Positions 47,909 through 57,282 of a stretch of 64,000 nt of DNA are shown here, in pieces (within the stretch, counting starts at the first letter, position 1; each line of letters starts with the position of its first letter). The DNA comes from Chryseobacterium sp. R2A-55 (GTDB taxonomy: Bacteria > Bacteroidota > Bacteroidia > Flavobacteriales > Weeksellaceae): NCBI RefSeq assembly GCF_021401085.1, contig NZ_JACBFP010000008.1, positions 91,243 to 155,242 of the forward strand. The letters are read 5' to 3'. The notes below the pieces were generated by a model. The model did no database searches. It was not told the DNA's origin and was given only the letters and a program-made list of their open reading frames with translations. Both the position numbers and the translations under genes were made by a program.

Positions 47909-48367
47909 TTAAAGTTCAAGTTCTGACTGAAAAAACTGCAAAAGGACTTTTTTCTTATTTGGTGTTAAACCTGCATCAGGATGAAGTAAAAGATAGGATT
48001 TTAAAGGCATTTCCTCTTTCTCAATCTGACCGATGATGCTTTTTATTTTCGCTTTCTTCCGTCTTTTTGAATAGTCATTGAACTCATCCAAATTGAGTTC
48101 TTCTTTGCCTTCTTTAATATGCTGAGCCATAAAATATGCTCCCGGCTGCAATTCCGAATACCAGGGATAGCGGGTATTATTGGAATGACAGTCGTAACAG
48201 GAAACTTTAAGGATTGCAGCCACGTTGGCGGGCACCTTTTCGGTTTTTTCAAAACTTTGACCTGGCGGAACGGTGGAGACATTACGCTCCACCGGTATGA
48301 CCTGAATGACTAAAACAATAGCCACCACTATCACCGACAGCCAGCCTATCATATTCAATTTTCTCAT
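47909..48367 (-). CDS. Haem-binding-domain protein with a CxxCH site
   Basis: A 152-residue protein with one N-terminal membrane anchor (MIGWLSVIVVAIVLVIQVIP) and SCYDCHSNNTRYPWYSEL, a c-type haem motif of the Haem_bd family. It faces the periplasm. Such proteins often sit in Bacteroidota copper operons; it may handle electrons for Cu(I) oxidation (inference). Its stop is 51 bp upstream of MerTP. Confidence 0.82.
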   Translation of the reverse strand: MRKLNMIGWLSVIVVAIVLVIQVIPVERNVSTVPPGQSFEKTEKVPANVAAILKVSCYDCHSNNTRYPWYSELQPGAYFMAQHIKEGKEELNLDEFNDYSKRRKKAKIKSIIGQIEKEEMPLKSYLLLHPDAGLTPNKKKVLLQFFQSELEL

Positions 48368-48368
48368 A

Positions 48369-49574
48369 TTACATGGTGCTCATATCGTGACCCGCCATGG
48401 GATCAACTCCTTTCTTGAATATGTATTCACTGTTCAGCAGGTAAGCCCCGGAAACCACCACTTCGTCTCCCGCTTTAATTCCGGAGGTGATTTCTATTCT
48501 GTCTTCATATTCCAGACCCGTTTCCACCATTCTGTTTACGAAGGTATTCTTCGCGGTTTTCACCCAGACCGTGGAGGATTTACCATCCCTGATTACTGCA
48601 TCCACAGGCATTGAAAGGCCATCGCGGGATTTGTTTTCCACCAGAACATATACCGGCATGCCGGGTTTCAGCAGATTTCCTTTGTTGGGCACGGAAATGC
48701 GAACCAGATTTATCCTGCTGGAGGCGCTTATTTCAGGGTTTGTAAAATCAACCTTCCCATTAATCTTCAAATTATCCAGATCGGGAATATATACGGTGAC
48801 CTTGCTGTCTTTCTGAAGGAGAGTCATTTGGGAAGAATAGACCTGCGCCTCTGCCCACAGCGATGAAAGATCTGCCAGATTCACGATGGTGCCACCTTCT
48901 GCAAGATAATCGCCTTCGGCAATGCTCAGATCGGTGATGTAACCGGCTGCATTGCTGAACACAGTAGTGGTTGGCGTGGCTTTTCCTGATCTTTCCAGCT
49001 GTTTGATCTGGCCTTCGGACATTCCCCATAAATAAAGCTTGTTGCGGGAACTTTGGAGCAACTGATCAAAATCAATGGAAGTATTACCGACGAACAGCTT
49101 GCGTCTTTCTAATGCCAGCAAATATTCCTGCTTTGCATTATTGAGTTCTTCACTGTAAATATCGACCAACGGCGCCCCCTTCGGAACAAAATCGCCAATG
49201 TTTTTATAATACAACCGTTCAACTCTACCCATTACTCTGGAACTTACTGCCTGCATTTGGTACTGATTAAAATTGAGTGTTCCAGTCAGGGTAAGTTTGT
49301 CGGCCATAGACCCATCAGATAGCGCGACTGTTTTGATATTCCCAAGTTTAACCTGCTCGTCATTCAAGATAATTTCGTTAGGATCAGCATTCTTTTTCTT
49401 CTCGACAGGCACCAAATCCATGTGACAAATGGGGCATTTTCCGGGTTTATCGGAGACTACCTGCGGGTGCATGGAACAGGTGTAGTAGATATCGTGGCCG
49501 GCATGCGGATCTTCCTCCTTTTTACAGGAGTAAAGGAAAACCAGCAAGGCCAGCATTAAAATATTAAATTTCAT
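48369..49574 (-). CDS. CusB-type RND periplasmic adaptor (second copy)
   Basis: A 401-residue lipoprotein (VFLYSCKKEED) with a [20 protein letters not shown] module at the N-terminus, then the adaptor core (GRVERLYYKNIGDFVPKGAP; a helical hairpin at 120-190). It ends MAGHDMSTM. It links the Cus pump to TolC; the Met and His ends fit Cu(I)/Ag(I). It lies 11 bp downstream of the first adaptor gene. Two different adaptors suggest a mixed hexamer or a change of partner. Confidence 0.9.
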   Translation of the reverse strand: MKFNILMLALLVFLYSCKKEEDPHAGHDIYYTCSMHPQVVSDKPGKCPICHMDLVPVEKKKNADPNEIILNDEQVKLGNIKTVALSDGSMADKLTLTGTLNFNQYQMQAVSSRVMGRVERLYYKNIGDFVPKGAPLVDIYSEELNNAKQEYLLALERRKLFVGNTSIDFDQLLQSSRNKLYLWGMSEGQIKQLERSGKATPTTTVFSNAAGYITDLSIAEGDYLAEGGTIVNLADLSSLWAEAQVYSSQMTLLQKDSKVTVYIPDLDNLKINGKVDFTNPEISASSRINLVRISVPNKGNLLKPGMPVYVLVENKSRDGLSMPVDAVIRDGKSSTVWVKTAKNTFVNRMVETGLEYEDRIEITSGIKAGDEVVVSGAYLLNSEYIFKKGVDPMAGHDMSTM

Positions 49575-49585
49575 CTTATCAATTT

Positions 49586-50836
49586 TTATCTGTTAATTTT
49601 TATGAAACTTTCGCTGTCCATCAGGTACTGTGCATTTTCGGCAACTCCATCTTCAGGAAGCAAACCACTGACGATCTGAATTTTATCGCCTACCACCGCG
49701 CCGGTAACAACCTTGTGGGCAATAAAACCGCCTTCAACTTTTTTGAACGCAATTTTATCAATCCCCAAAGAAACCACCGCTGATTTCGGCAGCCAATCTG
49801 CCATTCTGTTGTGGCTCATAATCTCCGCTTTAACCTGACTTCCGACAGGAATTTTTGCGGTGGAATTATCAAAATAGACGCGCGCCGTTACGGTTTTGCT
49901 GCCCTGCCTGAAAAACGGTTCAATAAAACCGATGGTTCCTTTGAAGCGATTTTCAGGATTGGCTTCCGGGATGATCATGACTGACTGTCCTTTGCTGACC
50001 AGTGCAATGTCTTCAGAGAAAATATTGATCAGGGCCCAGGTTCTGTTGGGATTGTAGACACTGAAAATATTCTGTCCTTTCTGGAGATACATTCCCTCTT
50101 TTAGGGGTAGTTCAGCGGTGGCTGCCGTATTTGAAGCCATTGCGGGTGCAGATTGTGGTGATGACCCCATGCTTCCGGCCGATCCTGCCTGCTGAATGTG
50201 TCCGCTGTAATTGCTGAAAACCGGAACTGTGAGATCAGGTTTCCCTCGCTGGATGACTTTCTGAATCTGTGAAGCCGGCATTCCCAAAAGAAGGAGTTTC
50301 TGGCGTGAAGCATCGATCATTGTTTTGTTTGAGCGGTCATTTTTAATAACGAAGAGCAGGTTTTGCTGTGCGGTTAAAAGTTCCGGGCTGTATATATCTA
50401 AAATACGCTGCCCTTTCGACACTTTCTGGTATTTATACCGCACATAGAGTTTCTCGATACGGCCCGCAACGCGTGAGGAAATACTGCCAATCTGTCGAGT
50501 ATCGTATTCTACCGTCCCTAAAGCATCAACCGTGGTGGGTATGTTTTCTCTTTTTACTTTTATTACGGGCTGTTCCGACACTACAAATTCATTGGTTGGT
50601 TTCAACAGATCGTCGAGTTTAATCCCCTCTTCCTTTTTTTCAGGGGCATCTTTCAGGACCAAATCCATCCCACATTTGGGACATTTGCCGGGTTTGTCTG
50701 AAATCACTTCCGGGTGCATCGGACAGGTATAAGTATGCATTGCAGCTTCTGCCGAGTGCTTATCTTCCCAGAACTTAACTTTGTCACACGCCGTCAAACC
50801 AAATAAAAGCATAGTGAATATTATAATTTTTCTCAT
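49586..50836 (-). CDS. cusB: CusB-type RND periplasmic adaptor (first copy)
   Basis: A 416-residue lipoprotein (LLFGLTACDKVKFW) with a [20 protein letters not shown] module, then the adaptor core (GRIEKLYVRYKYQKVSKGQR), a helical hairpin, and a Gly/Ser/Ala/Met linker (SAGSMGSSPQSAPAMAS) that is an insertion. The ATG overlaps the TolC stop by 4 bp (ATGA), so they are coupled. Confidence 0.92.
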   Translation of the reverse strand: MRKIIIFTMLLFGLTACDKVKFWEDKHSAEAAMHTYTCPMHPEVISDKPGKCPKCGMDLVLKDAPEKKEEGIKLDDLLKPTNEFVVSEQPVIKVKRENIPTTVDALGTVEYDTRQIGSISSRVAGRIEKLYVRYKYQKVSKGQRILDIYSPELLTAQQNLLFVIKNDRSNKTMIDASRQKLLLLGMPASQIQKVIQRGKPDLTVPVFSNYSGHIQQAGSAGSMGSSPQSAPAMASNTAATAELPLKEGMYLQKGQNIFSVYNPNRTWALINIFSEDIALVSKGQSVMIIPEANPENRFKGTIGFIEPFFRQGSKTVTARVYFDNSTAKIPVGSQVKAEIMSHNRMADWLPKSAVVSLGIDKIAFKKVEGGFIAHKVVTGAVVGDKIQIVSGLLPEDGVAENAQYLMDSESFIKINR

Positions 50837-52080
50837 CTTCTTTCAATTAAGCGGTCAATTTCAGTTTGCGTCTGCAGTGCTTTGGTAAGGATCTCGAAAT
50901 ATTCCAGTTGGGCCATATTCAGCTGTTCCCATGCGTCATATAACATGAAGAGTTCTTCCGTATTCTGCTCATAGCCCAACTGCATGGATTTGTAGTTGTT
51001 TTTTAAGGCCGGAATAATGGTGTCTTCATAGAGTTTCAGCTGATTTTTATTCAGATCCAGTTCATTGCGCATTCCGTAGGCCATTCCGCTGTATTCGTTC
51101 ACCATCATTTCTTTCTGTGCCTGCAAGGCTTCTTCTTTCAGTTTCAGGCTTTCAATATTGGCTTTATTCATGCCTGAAGCCCAGGATACGAAAGGCAGTT
51201 TTGCCATCAGCATCAGAGAAAACTGCATGGGCTGGCCACCAAAACCAAACATGTTTTCGAACTTTACGCCAAATTCCGGCTTTAGATTCTGCTTTTCCAG
51301 ATCCTGTTTGAGTTTGGCAATATTAATTTCCCGGTCGATGCCACGCAAGTCACTTCTGTTCTGCTCAAAAAGATCCTGACCAAAGGTCTCCAGGGAATAA
51401 TCGTTTAAGTTGTACTCAGGCAGGATTTCCAGCGGTGACAGGGCGTCTCTTCCCATGAGGGCATTCAACCGGATGCGGTTGACGCGCAGGTCATTCTCAT
51501 ACATGAGCTGCATGTTTTTTGAACTTCCGAGGGCCGCTTTGGCTTTGTAATAGGCGGATATTTTGGAAAGTCCGTTTTTGTACCGGATCTCGGCGTTTTT
51601 AATCATAAAGTCGAGCATCTTTTCGTTTTCCTTAACGACCTTCAGCTTTTTATCCAGGACAATGGAACTGTAATACAGTTTTTTTGCATCCTGAAAGTTT
51701 TCATTGAGGGCGGCATAAAGTTTTTCCTTTTCTACAGCAGACATTGCCTTCATCAGATTTTCGTTGGCGTTGAGTTTCTTTCTGTTGGGCAACATCTGTT
51801 CTACCGAAACTGCTACTGAGCCCATGCCGAGCATATCGCCGTCGCGCTGCCAGAGTTTTGCATTATAGGGCGTCATGAAGAAACCTGCTCCTACGGTTGG
51901 AGGCATCCAGCTTCTTGCTCCTTTTGCGGCAGCATCCATTGACCGGATTTCGGCATTGTACATTTTAACCACCGGATGGTTGGCTGCGATACTGTCCATT
52001 ACTGCGGGCAGCGACATTTGCTGAGCATCAATGGTAGTGTAAAGGAAGGCCAGTACTGCTGTTATTATTAATTTTTTCAT
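50833..52080 (-). CDS. cusC: CusC/TolC-type outer-membrane channel
   Basis: A 415-residue protein with a signal peptide (to about residue 19) and two OEP repeats of helical type (PNRKKLNANENLMKAMSAVE; the end KALQTQTEIDRLIERR). It is the outer-membrane exit duct of the Cus pump. It begins 18 bp after the C-terminal CusA half. Confidence 0.92.
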   Translation of the reverse strand: MKKLIITAVLAFLYTTIDAQQMSLPAVMDSIAANHPVVKMYNAEIRSMDAAAKGARSWMPPTVGAGFFMTPYNAKLWQRDGDMLGMGSVAVSVEQMLPNRKKLNANENLMKAMSAVEKEKLYAALNENFQDAKKLYYSSIVLDKKLKVVKENEKMLDFMIKNAEIRYKNGLSKISAYYKAKAALGSSKNMQLMYENDLRVNRIRLNALMGRDALSPLEILPEYNLNDYSLETFGQDLFEQNRSDLRGIDREINIAKLKQDLEKQNLKPEFGVKFENMFGFGGQPMQFSLMLMAKLPFVSWASGMNKANIESLKLKEEALQAQKEMMVNEYSGMAYGMRNELDLNKNQLKLYEDTIIPALKNNYKSMQLGYEQNTEELFMLYDAWEQLNMAQLEYFEILTKALQTQTEIDRLIERR

Positions 52081-52098
52081 TTTGTAATCATTTAAGGA

Positions 52099-54057
52099 TT
52101 AATGGGCAGCGTCGAGGACGTCAATTTTCCCTAGTTTGTTCAGTTCCCATTCCTTCTGCATATAAAAGATAATTGGTGTTACCAAAAGGATGTGAATGGC
52201 CGAAGTGAAAACACCACCAACCATCGGCAATACGATTGGTTTCATCATATCACTTCCCACGCCGTGACTCCACAGGATGGGAACGAGTCCGAAAAGGGTA
52301 ACACACACTGTCATAATTTTAGGTCTTAATCTTTTTGCTGCTCCATTGATGACGTACTCCCGAAGTTCTTCATTGGTAATGGTCTCCCGTGAGTTGCCAT
52401 TCTTCGTGGTAAGCTGAATCATGGCATCGTTCAGGTAGATAACCATCACGATTCCGGTTTCTACCGCAAGTCCGAACAACGCAATAAAACCAACTGCTAC
52501 GGCTACGGAAAGGTTCACCCCCCAAATCGAAATCATAAAGACACCCCCGATTAGGGCAAAAGGAATACTGATGAGATTAAAGAAAGCTTCGCGGTAAGAA
52601 TTGAACGCAAAATACATCGAAAGGAAAATCACTATTAATACGAGGGGCATAATCATTTTTAAAGTCTGCTCGCCCCGAATCAGGTTTTCGTACTGACCGC
52701 TCCATTCCACGAAATAACCTTTTGGCATTTTGTTCACCATGTTATTGAGTTTTGCCTGGGCTTCTTTTACGGTACTGCCTAAATCCCGGTCGCGTACGTT
52801 GAATAGAACAGTTCCACGCAACATTGCATTTTCAGAATTGATCATTGGTGGTCCTTCTGTAAGACGAATGTCAGCCACTGCACTTAGCGGAATGGAACCA
52901 AATTCCATCGTCTGCATGGGCAATCTTCTCAGAGATTCCAAATTATTTCTGAAATCCTGGCCGTATCTGGCATTTACCGAAAAGCGCTGTCGGCCTTCCA
53001 CTGTGGTGGTGAGTTTCATTCCGCCGAGCGCACTTTCCACGACGGCATTTACATCATCCACACTTAGCCCGTATCTTCCTATTTCTTCGCGTTTCACTTG
53101 AATGTCCACATATTTTCCGCCGGTGATGGGTTCTACATACATGTCTTTTATTCCTTCAATACCGGTGAGTTCCTTTTTTATTTTTTCGGAAAGGACCGCG
53201 ATACTATCCAGATTCTGTCCATACACCTTCACTCCAACGTCAGTTCTAATCCCTGTTGAAAGCATGTTGATCCTGTTGGAAATCGGCATAGTCCAGCCAT
53301 TAGTTACGCCCGGAATCTGCAGTTTGGCATTCAGCTCATCGATCAGATTTTCTTTTGTTTTGCCCTCGCGCCATTCGCTTTGCGGTTTCAACAAAATAAT
53401 GGTTTCAATCATGGAGATGGGTGAATTATCTGTCGCCGTGTTGGCTCTTCCGGCTTTTCCGAGGACATGATCCACTTCCGGAATTCCTTTAATGATTTTA
53501 TCCTGTACTTGCAGTAATCTTTTGGCTTCAGAGTTTGAAATATCGGGCAGTGTAACCGGCATAAAGAGCAGGGATCCTTCATCCAAAGGCGGCATAAATT
53601 CACGTCCAAGGTTCATAATCATTGGAATACTGATGAGCAGGGCCAAAATGTTAATGCCCAGCGTCGTTTTTTTCCATTTCATGCACCATCTTATCAGCGG
53701 TTCGTAAATCCGTTCCAAGCCCCTGTTTATTGGGTTTTTATTATCGTCTTTAAATTTTCCCTTCATGAAAAATGAGATGAGTACCGGCGCAAGGGTAAGC
53801 ACCAGGATTGCATCGACGATCAGTATGAAGGTTTTAGTGTATGCCAGCGGGTGAAAAAGTTTCCCTTCCTGACCTGTCAACATAAATACGGGGAGAAAAG
53901 AAACCACGATAATCACCGTAGAAAAAAATACGCCTCTGGATACCTGTAAGGATGATTTTTCGATAATCTTCATCCGAATATCTTCGGGAATTTTAACGTA
54001 ACTGTCTTTCTCCTTCTCTTTCTTTCTGAATATATTTTTAAACCAGTTGGTCTTCAT
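52099..54057 (-). CDS. cusA: CusA-type RND pump, C-terminal part (split gene)
   Basis: A 652-residue frame starting within the cytoplasmic loop (MKTNWFKNIFRKKEKEKDSY, IPEDIRMKIIEKSSLQVSRG), carrying TM5 to TM12 and the second porter half. Its start is 2 bases after the stop of the N-terminal part (TAA-CA-ATG). Together they make a pump of about 1080 residues, normal for the family. See the N-terminal part for the split. Confidence 0.9.
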   Translation of the reverse strand: MKTNWFKNIFRKKEKEKDSYVKIPEDIRMKIIEKSSLQVSRGVFFSTVIIVVSFLPVFMLTGQEGKLFHPLAYTKTFILIVDAILVLTLAPVLISFFMKGKFKDDNKNPINRGLERIYEPLIRWCMKWKKTTLGINILALLISIPMIMNLGREFMPPLDEGSLLFMPVTLPDISNSEAKRLLQVQDKIIKGIPEVDHVLGKAGRANTATDNSPISMIETIILLKPQSEWREGKTKENLIDELNAKLQIPGVTNGWTMPISNRINMLSTGIRTDVGVKVYGQNLDSIAVLSEKIKKELTGIEGIKDMYVEPITGGKYVDIQVKREEIGRYGLSVDDVNAVVESALGGMKLTTTVEGRQRFSVNARYGQDFRNNLESLRRLPMQTMEFGSIPLSAVADIRLTEGPPMINSENAMLRGTVLFNVRDRDLGSTVKEAQAKLNNMVNKMPKGYFVEWSGQYENLIRGEQTLKMIMPLVLIVIFLSMYFAFNSYREAFFNLISIPFALIGGVFMISIWGVNLSVAVAVGFIALFGLAVETGIVMVIYLNDAMIQLTTKNGNSRETITNEELREYVINGAAKRLRPKIMTVCVTLFGLVPILWSHGVGSDMMKPIVLPMVGGVFTSAIHILLVTPIIFYMQKEWELNKLGKIDVLDAAH

Positions 54058-54059
54058 TG

Positions 54060-55343
54060 TTATAGGTTTTTATTTTGTTGATGGTTCTGCCAATCGGAGA
54101 GATTTTTATACGCATTTTCGGACATGATAATTCCGTTATCCACGATCACTCCAATTGCCAGCGCAATTCCTGTAAGGGACATGATATTGGAAGAAAGTCC
54201 AAACGCATTGAGCAGAATAAAACTGATGGCAATGGTGACCGGAATCTGAATAATGATGCTCAATGCACTTCGCCAGTGGAAAAGAAACAGAATAACAATG
54301 ATTGCTACCACGATAATTTCTTCAATCAGCTTGGTTTTAATATTGTCTATTGCCCCTTCAATCAGCGTACTGCGGTCGTAAGATGTTTTGAAGGTAACGC
54401 CTTCGGGCAGGCCTTTTTCTACATCCTTCATTTTCTCTTTCACCTCTCTGATGACCTTATCCGCATTTTCGCCATACCGCGCCACCACGATACCGCCTAC
54501 CACTTCTCCTTCCCCATCCGCGTCGAAAATACCCAGGCGGAGATCACCACCCATCTGTACAGAGCCAATATCTTTCACACGCACAGGAATACCGTTGTAA
54601 TTTCCCAAAGCAATTTCCTCGATATCGGCTACGTTCTTTATGTACCCCAGTCCGCGAATGATGTATGCCATATCGGCCATCTCAAATTTCCGTCCCCCTA
54701 CATCGTTGTTGTTAGCCTTTACCTTATTCATCACCTCCATGAGGGAGACGTTGTAATACTGCAATTTTACAGGATCTACGATAAGCTGGTACTGTTTTTC
54801 GAAGCCGCCAAAGGATGCCACTTCCGCGACACCGGGAACCGTCTGCAAGGCAAATTTCACGTACCAGTCCTGGAGGGCGCGCTGGTCTCCTAAATCCATT
54901 TTAGGTGCATCCAAATGGTACCAGAAAACGTGACCAACACCAGTGCCATCCGGTCCGAGCGTAGGGGTGACATCTTGTGGGAGTAAACGCTGCGCATAAT
55001 TGAGGCGTTCCATTACCCGGGTTCTGGCCCAATAAATATCTACGTTATCTTCGAAAATGACATACACGAAACTCATCCCAAACATAGAGGAAGCCCGGAT
55101 GTTCTTAATTTTCGGAATGCCCTGAAGGTTACTGACCAGCGGGAAAGTCACCTGATCTTCCATAATCTGGGGACTTCTGCCCATCCACTCCGTAAAAACG
55201 ATGACCTGGTTCTCACTCAGATCCGGAATGGCATCGATGGGATTGTCCCTTACCGCAAAAATACCCCAGATAAAAAGGCCGGTTGCAATCAGCAAAACGA
55301 AATACCTGTTGCGGAGGGACAGTTTGATTAAATTTTGAATCAT
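54060..55343 (-). CDS. cusA: CusA-type RND pump, N-terminal part (split gene)
   Basis: The 427 residues hold TM1, the first porter loop and TM2-TM4 (LAIGVIVDNGIIMSENAYKN), ending SDWQNHQQNKNL in the cytoplasmic loop. Natural homologues run on through this loop to TM5. One added A in the A-run of CAAAATAAAAACCTATAA would join both frames without a stop (QQNKKPITMKTNW). So the split is a point frameshift in a homopolymer, a sequencing error or a true two-chain pump. Context (copper genes) suggests Cu/Ag export. Confidence 0.9.
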   Translation of the reverse strand: MIQNLIKLSLRNRYFVLLIATGLFIWGIFAVRDNPIDAIPDLSENQVIVFTEWMGRSPQIMEDQVTFPLVSNLQGIPKIKNIRASSMFGMSFVYVIFEDNVDIYWARTRVMERLNYAQRLLPQDVTPTLGPDGTGVGHVFWYHLDAPKMDLGDQRALQDWYVKFALQTVPGVAEVASFGGFEKQYQLIVDPVKLQYYNVSLMEVMNKVKANNNDVGGRKFEMADMAYIIRGLGYIKNVADIEEIALGNYNGIPVRVKDIGSVQMGGDLRLGIFDADGEGEVVGGIVVARYGENADKVIREVKEKMKDVEKGLPEGVTFKTSYDRSTLIEGAIDNIKTKLIEEIIVVAIIVILFLFHWRSALSIIIQIPVTIAISFILLNAFGLSSNIMSLTGIALAIGVIVDNGIIMSENAYKNLSDWQNHQQNKNL

Positions 55344-55357
55344 GGTTCTGTACGGTT

Positions 55358-55981
55358 TTACTTAATTTCTTCCTGAACCTCGCCACATGACAGCATTTCT
55401 TTGCCTAAATAAGGATTCTTCACCTCACGTGAATCGCTAAGCCAAAAAGCGCCTTTGTTATCGTTATACATTGGACAAAATACTTTGTACACCGGTTTTG
55501 GAGTTCCGAAATCTTTCAGCAGGTCGTAAAAATCGGCGCTCATTAAATCCAGATGTTCGCGCTGATGATCAATCTTTCCGGCGTTATCTGCAATGTGCTC
55601 GGCGTTTTCACTGATGCTTGATTCGAGGTCAGCAAATTCTTTTTTCTGTTCAGCAGAAAAACCGTTTTTGTCTATTTTGGGAAAAGAAGCGAGGATCCCT
55701 TTGGCTGCACTCACCGCTTCTTTATCATCATCACCGGACAAAGCGAATGTAAGGTGAGTGTAATGGGAATAAAGCTCCGTAAGATCAGCGGAAGACTTTT
55801 TGGCTTCAGTAACGGTTACCTCTTTATCCGTTGCCATATTGCCCATCGCTGAACTGTCAGACATCATGCTCATATCGTGCTGCATGGATGTTTCAGTGGT
55901 TTTTTTCTGTTCTTTATTCTCTTTGCAGGAAGTGAGTGCAAGTGTGCCGATTGCCAAAAGGCTGAATACTAGTGTTTTCAT
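55358..55981 (-). CDS. DUF3347 family lipoprotein
   Basis: A 207-residue lipoprotein (LALTSCKENKE) with Met/His-rich MQHDMSMMSDSSAMGNM after the anchor, a helical DUF3347 domain (TELYSHYTHLTFALSGDDDK), and the Cys-containing end (VFCPMYNDNKGAFWLSDSRE, MLSCGEVQEEIK). DUF3347 proteins are constant partners of Cus pumps in Bacteroidota and probably bind copper in the periplasm. It lies 14 bp before the CusA N-terminal part. Confidence 0.88.
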   Translation of the reverse strand: MKTLVFSLLAIGTLALTSCKENKEQKKTTETSMQHDMSMMSDSSAMGNMATDKEVTVTEAKKSSADLTELYSHYTHLTFALSGDDDKEAVSAAKGILASFPKIDKNGFSAEQKKEFADLESSISENAEHIADNAGKIDHQREHLDLMSADFYDLLKDFGTPKPVYKVFCPMYNDNKGAFWLSDSREVKNPYLGKEMLSCGEVQEEIK

Positions 55982-56000
55982 TATTTTATAAGTTTAAAGA

Positions 56001-56387
56001 TTATTTATTATTAAAAAAGGCTTCGTAGTTTGCTTTATTTTCGAAGTACACGACATTATCATTTTTATCAGAGATTGCAATAATTGCGGTTGCTTTATCG
56101 ATGAGTTGATGAGATATCGGATCATACGCCATGCGGGCATTTTCTTCCTGTGGGATTCTGAGTTTGCAGTTTTCACAGCAACCGTAGTAGGTTTTGCCGT
56201 CATGCTTTACTTCGAGCTGCTTTTTGCCCATGTAGGCGTTGTTTACCATACAGACCTGGTCGTGGGGAACAATGTCGCCGGTCTTGAACTGTGCATTGGT
56301 AATTTGGGTAGTTTCTGCTTTTGAATTGGTGCAGGAAACGAGGAACACTGCTACAAAAGCCAGTATTCCTAAAAGAATATTCTTCAT
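56001..56387 (-). CDS. Copper-operon lipoprotein with a Cys-rich TRASH-like motif
   Basis: A 128-residue lipoprotein (AVFLVSCTNS) with CMVNNAYMGKKQ and YYGCCENCKLRI, a TRASH/YHS-like metal-binding pattern. The C-terminus DKNDNVVYFENKANYEAFFN resembles NosL or periplasmic copper-binding lipoproteins. It may pass copper to the pump. It lies 19 bp before the DUF3347 gene. Confidence 0.75.
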   Translation of the reverse strand: MKNILLGILAFVAVFLVSCTNSKAETTQITNAQFKTGDIVPHDQVCMVNNAYMGKKQLEVKHDGKTYYGCCENCKLRIPQEENARMAYDPISHQLIDKATAIIAISDKNDNVVYFENKANYEAFFNNK

Positions 56388-56603
56388 TAAATTTTAGATT
56401 ATAGGTTAATTTTGAGTCTCTGTGTTTAGAAACTGATTACGGGTATCCTGATCTTCAAATTGTCCTTGCTCCAAAAGGAAAATCTTTTATGAAAGATTTA
56501 CTTTTAAAGGAAAAGTTGATGTTCAAAGGAATATACAGCGCTGATAAGTCATCAGGGAAAACACTTCACGACACGACATAATTCAGGCTGTAAAAAAGAG
56601 GTA

Positions 56604-57020
56604 TTAACCTATTTTTGGCGGTTGCCAAATGGTATGGAATCCCCCGGAATAATGGGTATTCTGATAATAGAAATTGGAATTGTTGCTATAGTAGCCGGAG
56701 GCTTCAGTTTTGGAATCCTCTAAGAAATTACTGTAGGCTAAAAGGGTGTATTGAGCAGAACTGCAAAGGTTGCCGCTGCAGTTTCCTGAGCACCCTTCCG
56801 TTTGACAATTATGCGATTTTGGATGACAGCACTCGTCTTTGCAATAGCCGCTATCGCAAGACGGATGAAATTTCGCGAATGACTGTTTGATGAAAGTTTC
56901 AGCATGCGCCTCTGATTTAAAAACCTGCTTATCCTTTTTGCTGCAAGCTAAGGAAATCCCCGGCGCCAGAAATAACGCGAGTGTAAAGGAAAGGAATAGT
57001 ATTTTTAAATTAACGTGCAT
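56604..57020 (-). CDS. Cys-rich exported protein heading the copper operon
   Basis: The ATG at 57020 gives a 138-residue protein with a signal peptide (MHVNLKILFLSFTLALFLAP) and many Cys (SGYCKDECCHPKSH; EGCSGNCSGNLCS), ending FHTIWQPPKIG. The longer frame from 57164 is unlikely because the promoter box lies inside it. It parallels the small protein at 40793-41113: both are secreted, Cys-rich, first in a metal operon and share an IWQPP tail. Metal binding or sensing is likely. Confidence 0.65.
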   Translation of the reverse strand: MHVNLKILFLSFTLALFLAPGISLACSKKDKQVFKSEAHAETFIKQSFAKFHPSCDSGYCKDECCHPKSHNCQTEGCSGNCSGNLCSSAQYTLLAYSNFLEDSKTEASGYYSNNSNFYYQNTHYSGGFHTIWQPPKIG

Positions 57021-57037
57021 TATAAAGTAAAACAGTA

Positions 57038-57045
57038 CAAATATA
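57038..57045 (-). promoter_or_regulatory. Promoter -7 box of the copper operon
   Basis: TATATTTG on the minus strand fits TAnnTTTG exactly, 17 bp before the ATG at 57020. No clear -33 TTG is seen upstream. The start of the whole copper run is probably here. The 56388-56603 gap holds no gene that can be supported. Confidence 0.5.
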
Positions 57046-57282
57046 GGAAATATTTTTGGAATTGTTGTTCGCTGCCATACTGTCATTGCATTAAGATTTC
57101 TCCAGGACGGAGGACAATCCTGTATGACATTGATGTGGCTAAGGCGAGATTTGCAATCTGACAACTAAAAGGTTTTTGTAATGCTATGCTGATCCATGGC
57201 CAATTATTCTGTTGGTAACACAAAGCAAGCGAATTTCTCTACAACTTTATTCCAATCTTTATTACTGAAATATGCACCATTT

